DNA from: Ailanthus altissimus
Lineage: Eukaryota; Streptophyta; Magnoliopsida; Sapindales; Simaroubaceae
Assembly (NCBI GenBank): GCA_946807835.1
Contig: OX327686.1
Coordinates: 12,834,001-12,898,000 of the forward strand
Length of the DNA stretch: 64,000 nucleotides
Reading direction: 5' to 3'
A program made the translations under genes and the position numbers. Positions 58,726-64,000 of the stretch are shown here, one piece after another. Position 1 is the stretch's first letter. Each line of letters starts with the position of its first letter. A model generated the notes under the pieces. The model ran no database searches. It saw only the letters and a list, made by a program, of their open reading frames with translations, and was not told the DNA's origin.

Positions 58726-59290
58726 AAAGCCAACCATTGGTATATTGCAACTTGTTAATCGATCTCTTACTTACCCAAGGTATGTAGTTGAAGATGTACT
58801 TGTAAAGGTAGAGAAATTTACTTTTTAAGTAGATTTCATTGTTTTTTATATTAATGAGGATTGTGAGATTTCGATTATCCTCAAGAGACCATTCTTGGCT
58901 ATTGGCCAAGCACTTAAATGTGCAAAAAAAAAAAAACGAGTTTACAATGAGGGTTCAAGACCAAGAAATGACGTTTAAATTTTTCAAGGCAATGCAATTT
59001 CCAAATGACCTTTAAGAGTGTTTTAGCATTGATATGGTAAATAATGAAGTCAAAGACACTTTTGTGGAGAATTTTGTTAGAAACTCACTTGAAGATGTTG
59101 TTATAGATGGATCCAATATGGAAATGTAAAAAGTTAAGGAATATTTAAATTTTTTGAAAGCCTCTCCTCGATTTGATAAAGCCAGGACACCAATTTATTT
59201 ATTTATTTATTTTGAGTGACAATTCAAACCAGGCTAGTGATGTTTACTCTTCAGTTCAAGGTTGAAGCTTTTTTTAAGATGTAAATCAAT
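58726..59290 (+). pseudogene. Athila-like protease end and pre-RT linker
   Basis: Continues the protease after the solo LTR: QLVNRSLTYPRYVVEDVLVK, then VEKFTF and ILKRPFLAIGQALKC (58740-58920). The pre-RT linker at 58945-59180 shows FKFFKAMQFPNDL and FVENFVRNSLEDVV. Sequence up to 59290 is unreadable, with a short (TTTA)n run at 59190-59213, and no RT follows. The copy is cut at the LTR fragment that starts at 59305. Confidence 0.75.
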
Positions 59291-59304
59291 ATGGTAAAGG
59301 CCAT

Positions 59305-59926
59305 TGATAAGGGCATATTTGTCATTTACTTTCTTATATTTTTATCTTGATATTTTATTATTTTAGGAGAATAAATGACTATTTTATGTGCATTATTGTT
59401 ATTTATAAGGACTTGAACAAAATTTAAAGTAAGAACGTAAAAGGAGCAAAAACACAGACTAAAATGCAAAAATTTTCAAAATATGAACCTGTCGCCTCAA
59501 TGCCACAAGCTTAACTGCCCCAGCGTTGGAACTTGAGACAAAATAAGAAAATAAAAAAAATGAGCCATTGAAGTTGCGCATTTTTGCTCCAACATTGGCT
59601 AGCTACTATGCCAGCAATAGCCAAGCGCTATGTCCTCATTGCTCTAGCGATACAACCTTTTGAATGCAATGCCCTATCAACAGCATTATAGTGCCCCAAT
59701 GACAACACGATTCCTAACCCAACAAGAATTAAGGTTTTCGAGCTCAAATCAATCTTTATAAAAGGCCACTCGTCCCTAACCTTTAGAGATCTTCCAATAG
59801 CATTCAAGAACACATAACATAAGTCTTAGAGAGCAATAGGAGCATAATTGAAGCATCCATAAAGAGAAAATTCAAGGCATTCTTCGACATCAAGAGATTC
59901 TTAGGTAGCGTAATCAAGCCTAGGAG
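59305..59926 (+). repeat. Athila-like LTR fragment (5' half)
   Basis: Starts TGATAAGGGCATATTTGTCA and matches 42549-43135 closely: the CTAAAATGCAAAAATTTTC phrase, the GC-rich CCCCAGCGTTGGAAC block (59480-59700), the TATA box with GGCCACTCG (59757-59770), and GCATTCTTCGACATCAAGAG. It is cut near 59926 and followed by copia RT sequence. Confidence 0.72.
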
Positions 59927-59929
59927 AAA

Positions 59930-61759
59930 GATAGTTTTTGAAGAGTTATCTGGGAACTCCAGTATTTTGCTTAAAAGAGTCAATGAGTTATTTTACAATC
60001 TAGATCATAATAACCAATCAAAGCCAGTTACATAATAATAACCATTGATACTTCATCATAGTGGGAGGATTATTAGATGTCCAACTAGATGTATGTTATT
60101 AAAAAGTCTTTATAGGCAATTTCTAATAAACATGAACTAGATCCCATTTACTATGATAAAGTAATGGTTTATAAAGCTAATTGCAAAATGACAACTATTG
60201 ATACTTTATTGTAATGGGAGGATTATTAGACATCTAGTTAAGTACATGTTAATTGGAGAGACTTTTCAGATTGTCTCTAATAAACAGAAACTAAACCCCA
60301 CTAGCTATGATAAAGCAATGCTTGATAAAGATGCAGACCATTGGTTTAAAGTTATAAAATTAGAGATTGATTCCATGTATTCTAATAAAGTTTAGAAACT
60401 TGTAGAAAAACCTGAAAGGATAAAACCCATAAGGTGTAAATGGTACACTCAAAAAGAAGATATTGATTATAAGGAGACCTTTTCACTAGTAGCCATGCGT
60501 AAGTTTATTAGAATTCTCTTATCCATTGCAGAAATCTTTATTATGAGATTTGGCAAATAGATGTCAAGAATACCTTTCTTAAATGACAATCTTAAAGAAA
60601 GTATCTATATGATACAACTAGATGATTTTATCGCTACAGGCCAAGAGCATATTGTTTGAAAACTACAAAAATCTATCAGTGGGCTTTAACAAGCATCTAG
60701 ATCTTGAAACATCAAATTTGATCAAGAAATCAAATCTTTTAGTTTTGATCAAAATTCTGATGAACCTTGTGTTTATAAGAAGATAGATTGGTAGTTTTTG
60801 GTTTTTTTAGTCCTATATTTAGATAATATACTATTTATTAAGAATGATGTAGAAGCGTTATCATCAGATAAAATATGATTATCTAATTATTTTGATATGA
60901 ATTATCTAAGAGAAGTCAATAACATCATTGAGATCAAAGTATTAAAGAATCTCAAGTGAAGGATGTTAGGCTTATTCCAATCTGAGTATATTAATAAAAT
61001 TCTAACCAAATTTTGCCATGCATAATTCTAAGTATCGGTTTCTAAGATAACTGAAGAGATAGATTACATGAGAGGAATTTTGTGGGCATTAACAGTAGAA
61101 AGTCTCATATATGCAATGCTATGTACTAGATTAGATATTTTTTATGCATCTAGAATGGTCAGTAGATATCAATTTAATTCAGGACAAGGGCATTAGATTG
61201 TAGTAAAGCATATATTTAAGTATATTCGGAGAACAAAAGATTATATGCTTGTATATTCTAGTAAAGATCTTATATTTATCAGATATACAGATTCAGAATT
61301 CCAAAAACATAAGGATACTTAGATTTTCCTCAAGGTATGTGTTCACTTTAAATGGTGGAGTTATAAGTTGGAGGAGTGCAAAACAATTATGTATTGTAGA
61401 CTCCACCAATGAAGTTAAATATGTAGCTAGATATAAAGCTACAAAAATAGGCTATATACATTCGGAAGTTCCTTATGGAGCTTGAGGTGGTACTTAGTGC
61501 TTAGATGCTTATTGTTCTTTATTAAGACAGTAGCATGACAGTAGCATAATCTAAGGAACCAAATACCACAAGAGAAGAAAATACATTGAGAGAAAATAAT
61601 GTTTAGTAAAGGAGTTTTGTGCAAAATAGTGAAGTCATAGTATCTAAAATTGCGTAAGCAATAATCTAGTAGATCCATTCACCTAAGTTATTACTAGTAA
61701 AGAGTTTTGAAACTCATATGAATAATATAAGGGTTCAATAGTTAGTCGATATGCTTTAG
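59930..61759 (+). pseudogene. copia-3 reverse transcriptase and RNase H (broken)
   Basis: The RT N-terminal part (60198-60395) has SYDKAMLDKDADHWFKVIKL and EIDSMYSNKV, preceded by a tandem duplication. It continues with CKW (60440), DIDYKETFSLVAM (60460-60500), DVKNTFLNDNL-like text in a shifted frame (60560-60600), SIYMIQLDDF, and IYGLKQASRSWN-like text at 60680-60715. The catalytic box reads LYLDNILFI (60810-60835); the second Asp of YVDD is Asn. RNase H shows YVFTLNGGVISWRSAKQLCI, then DSTNEVKYVA (61340-61435). It belongs to a different copia group from copia-1. Gag and integrase are missing on the left. Confidence 0.78.
60036..60345 (+). repeat. tandem duplication of ~155 bp in copia-3 RT
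   Basis: The segment with ATTGATACTTCATCATAGTGGGAGGATTATTAG (from 60050) recurs from 60206 with ATTGATACTTTATTGTAATGG, and further shared words follow: TTTCTAATAAACATGAACTA and CTCTAATAAACAGAAACTA, then CTATGATAAAG in both. It doubles the start of the RT-coding region. The copies have diverged, so the duplication is not recent. Confidence 0.8.
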
Positions 61760-61761
61760 GG

Positions 61762-61773
61762 CAAGTGGGAGAT
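61762..61773 (+). promoter_or_regulatory. polypurine tract of copia-3
   Basis: CAAGTGGGAGAT precedes the LTR start TGTTAGACATATAATA. It matches the tracts before the other copia 3' LTRs in this window. Confidence 0.75.
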
Positions 61774-62660
61774 TGTTAGACATATAATATTATTTATGCC
61801 CTTAAAGTATATGAAATAACATTTTATTTGATTAATAAAAGTTTATTCATACATATGATTGATCATACATTGATGAATCCATATTTATACAGTATATGAT
61901 CTATATATTAGGCATATGATGCTAATACAAAAGGTATAGATCACAAGTTCTTTATAAATTAAATCTAGTTCACAACTATTAATGAAAAATGCATTTTATT
62001 ATGTAATTTTGTAGTTTTTCTACTTTTTATACTGAATAATTTACCGTGACCATAAAGTAGAGACTTTGAGTAGAAAAACTAATCTATATGTTACATTAAA
62101 CGGGACTACTGTGAATTTTGATCTAGTTAAATAAATATCGTAGATATTAATTTATAAAAACTTTAATAAGCTTGATTGATCTTAATCATGAGCAAATAAT
62201 GAACTTACATTTATGCGTTATATCTTTTGAGTTATCACAAAGTGAGATCCATATAAACAGTTAAAACCACGATATCTTAGAGATATAATTTTATAGGTCA
62301 TAGGAACATATATTTGCAAGAGGAATTTAATAAATAATGTCCACCTAAACTATTTGCAGTACTTAGTCATTTGAATTTGTGGATGCAATTTATTCAATAA
62401 ATTATTTATTGAATAATAATATTTATTTGTAAATTTATTTACAAATATAGACATATTAAAAGTGATTATTAGAGCATTTAGTGACTTAGGGGCAAATAAG
62501 TAATTAAAGAGGCAAGACATTTTTTTCATGGCCTAATTTTAATTATGGACATCAATTAAAGGGTCAATTAAGTGGTTATTATTAGTCTAAATACCAAACT
62601 CAATTTAATTAAAATGAGTTTTAATTAAATTAACTTTTACTTAATAATATGAGTTACTAG
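61774..62660 (+). repeat. 3' LTR of copia-3, cut by another LTR
   Basis: Starts TGTTAGACATATAATATTAT after the polypurine tract. The body is AT-rich and non-coding, with a local ATTTATTTGTAAATTTATTTAC palindrome-like part at 62421-62443. It stops at 62660, where a minus-strand LTR of the long-LTR copia family begins. The remainder is presumably to the right of the window. Confidence 0.65.
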
Positions 62661-63046
62661 TGTTGCTGGGGATCTAATATACGTAGGTGTATATATGTGT
62701 AATTGTGTCTATTGCCTAAAATACGTATCATATACATATTATATGCGGCAGAAGCATTAAATTAAACAATAAACACAATAAATAAATATATTAATCACAT
62801 TAATATATTAGCAGGGTAGAGAACTCACTTCAATGTGTAACGTTATACACGTATTTGCTCAAAGTCTACATGGAGACCAACTCGTAGACAGTTCTAGTCA
62901 CCAACATGGTGGGCTTGGTGAGCTAGAACAGCAGCCCTATAGCCAGTACTGAGTTTAACTCTTTAAACCCAAAATAATCAAGTGTGTGTATTTATCATTT
63001 TCTCTAAAAGGATAAAAAAAATAAAAATTAAATCTTAGTACTATAA

Positions 63047-63320
63047 GAAAAATGAAACAATTTCAATTTTCCTTTTATTATATTTTTTTTCCTTCTTTCT
63101 TCTTCTCTGCATAAGTAAGGAAATGAAACATTTTTCATTTCTTTTGTATTTCTCTCGGTTGGCATAAGATGAAGAAAATGAAATAGTTTTCATTTTCCCT
63201 CCATCTCATCATATGACACTTAAAAGAAAATGAAAAATTAATTTTTCATTTTCTCTTTTCCATTTCATTCTCTCGGCTCACCAAGAGGGAAAATGAAAAC
63301 AACTTTCATTTTTGTTTCCC
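63047..63320. repeat. array of five GAAAATGAAA palindromes
   Basis: Palindromes at 63047-63072, 63119-63144, 63174-63197, 63225-63254 and 63287-63320 each pair a GAAAATGAAA-like arm with a TTTCATTTTC-like arm. The third is GAAAATGAAATAG...TTTTCATTTTC. Between them lie C/T-rich spacers, two with TCTCGG. Spacing is about 50-70 bp. Confidence 0.85.
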
Positions 63321-63450
63321 TCACACACCGAACACACACAACCACACTTTTCATTCACACACATGTCATTCTATATATATGTAACAATAATATTATAATA
63401 TTTATAATAATAAAAAATACATAACGAGTGCCAACTATTTGGCACCTAAA

Positions 63451-63548
63451 TAAAATATTATTATATTATAATAAAATATTATTATATTATAATAAAATAT
63501 TATTATATTATAATAAATATTATATAATAAAATATTATATAATAATAA
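63451..63548. repeat. 21-bp AT-only tandem repeat, three exact units plus decay
   Basis: The 21-bp unit, which begins TAAAATATTATTATATTATA and ends with one more A, occurs exactly at 63451-63471, 63472-63492 and 63493-63513. Shortened versions run to about 63548. Confidence 0.9.
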
Positions 63549-64000
63549 AAGATATTTTAATTATTTAACTATTAAATAATCAAAGTGTAAAATAATTATT
63601 TTGCCCCTCATGAATAGTTATCAAGTCTACCCCTAGTGGGTTTCACCAAATTCCACACTCGGGTAAACTTAACTGAGGGTCTACAATGTGCCATGTGTCA
63701 TTATACAATTAATAAATAACAATTATTGACTAATTTTTGTATTTAACACTTAAAAACAAATACGTACGCATTTCGTGGTAGTGCTAAATATTATTGGATT
63801 AAACAATTTAATCTGGCACACTGCTCCAGTGCACAATAAGTACACTCTATATCGCATGACTCCTTAGGTCCACGCCTGATTCATCAAATAAAACTATTCC
63901 ATGAGTCCGTGAGCAATGTCTCACGCACATGTCACGGATATACAAATCAGCAAGTTGAGGTTACAACACATACGTATAGTCCTTCCGTCATGATATCCTG

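Larger units (their letters stand above)
62661..64000 (-). mobile_element. minus-strand LTR of the long-LTR copia family, partial
   Basis: The left edge TGTTGCTGGGGATC is the LTR 3' end in reverse. The region around 62705-62750, reversed, corresponds to the TATGTGATACTTCCG phrase near the 3' end of the copia-1 LTRs. Near the window edge the minus strand reads AGGATATCATGACGGAAGGA, then ACCTCAACTTG and ACATGTGCGTGAGACATTG. These match 25239-25350 of the solo LTR. No PBS lies to its left, so it is either a solo LTR or the 3' LTR of an element extending rightwards. Within it are a palindrome array (63047-63320), a perfect hairpin (63428-63445) and 21-bp tandem repeats (63451-63513). Confidence 0.7.

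Overview
This is a plant nuclear intergenic region, most likely from an angiosperm with a repeat-rich, AT-rich genome. The evidence is LTR retrotransposons of plant Ty3/gypsy and Ty1/copia types, a tRNA-Asp-type primer binding site (PBS) typical of the Athila/Tat clade, tRNA-Met-type PBS in the copia elements, an Ac-like hAT transposase with plant-type introns, and a MITE. I see no intact host gene, tRNA, rRNA or CRISPR array in 64 kb. Every recognisable protein segment is broken by stops and frameshifts, so coding remnants are entered as pseudogenes. Family names rest on motifs I read myself, not on a database search.

Layout. 1-3376: intergenic DNA with a small MITE (1196-1585) and a decayed Athila-like LTR (1867-3287). 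3377-14213: one structurally complete Tat-like gypsy element with 0.55-kb LTRs and a perfect 5-bp target duplication. It carries a sense gag-pol and, between pol and the 3' LTR, an antisense gene with its own TATA box and two introns. 15466-18490: a decayed copia-like element whose leader holds four hairpin-borne copies of a 20-nt motif. 18598-21935: an hAT (Ac-like) element remnant. 21936-29106: a minus-strand Athila-like element (LTR, PBS, gag, protease, 3' region, no reverse transcriptase) with a 2.35-kb solo copia LTR inserted in its gag.

29107-51312 is a nested stack. An old copia element (copia-2) is split at 30791 by an Athila-like LTR unit. That unit is split by a complete long-LTR copia element (copia-1, 31679-41299) and also contains an inverted block that itself holds a solo LTR. 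The 3' part of copia-2 (44785-51312) is interrupted again by a 2.78-kb solo gypsy LTR with perfect target duplication. 51320-59300: remnants of an Athila-like gag-protease interrupted by a non-autonomous Athila derivative (51459-56650) and by a minus-strand solo LTR inside the protease. 59305-64000: an Athila LTR fragment, a third copia element (RT-RNase H plus 3' LTR) and, at the window edge, a minus-strand LTR of the long-LTR copia family.

The genes do not form a host pathway. Each cluster is the replication module of one transposon, and history is read from nesting and target duplications. The two observations I consider least ordinary are the spliced antisense gene with plant-mobile-domain-like motifs inside the Tat-like element, and the four-copy hairpin-loop motif in the copia leaders, whose sequence differs between two elements but changes together at all four positions.
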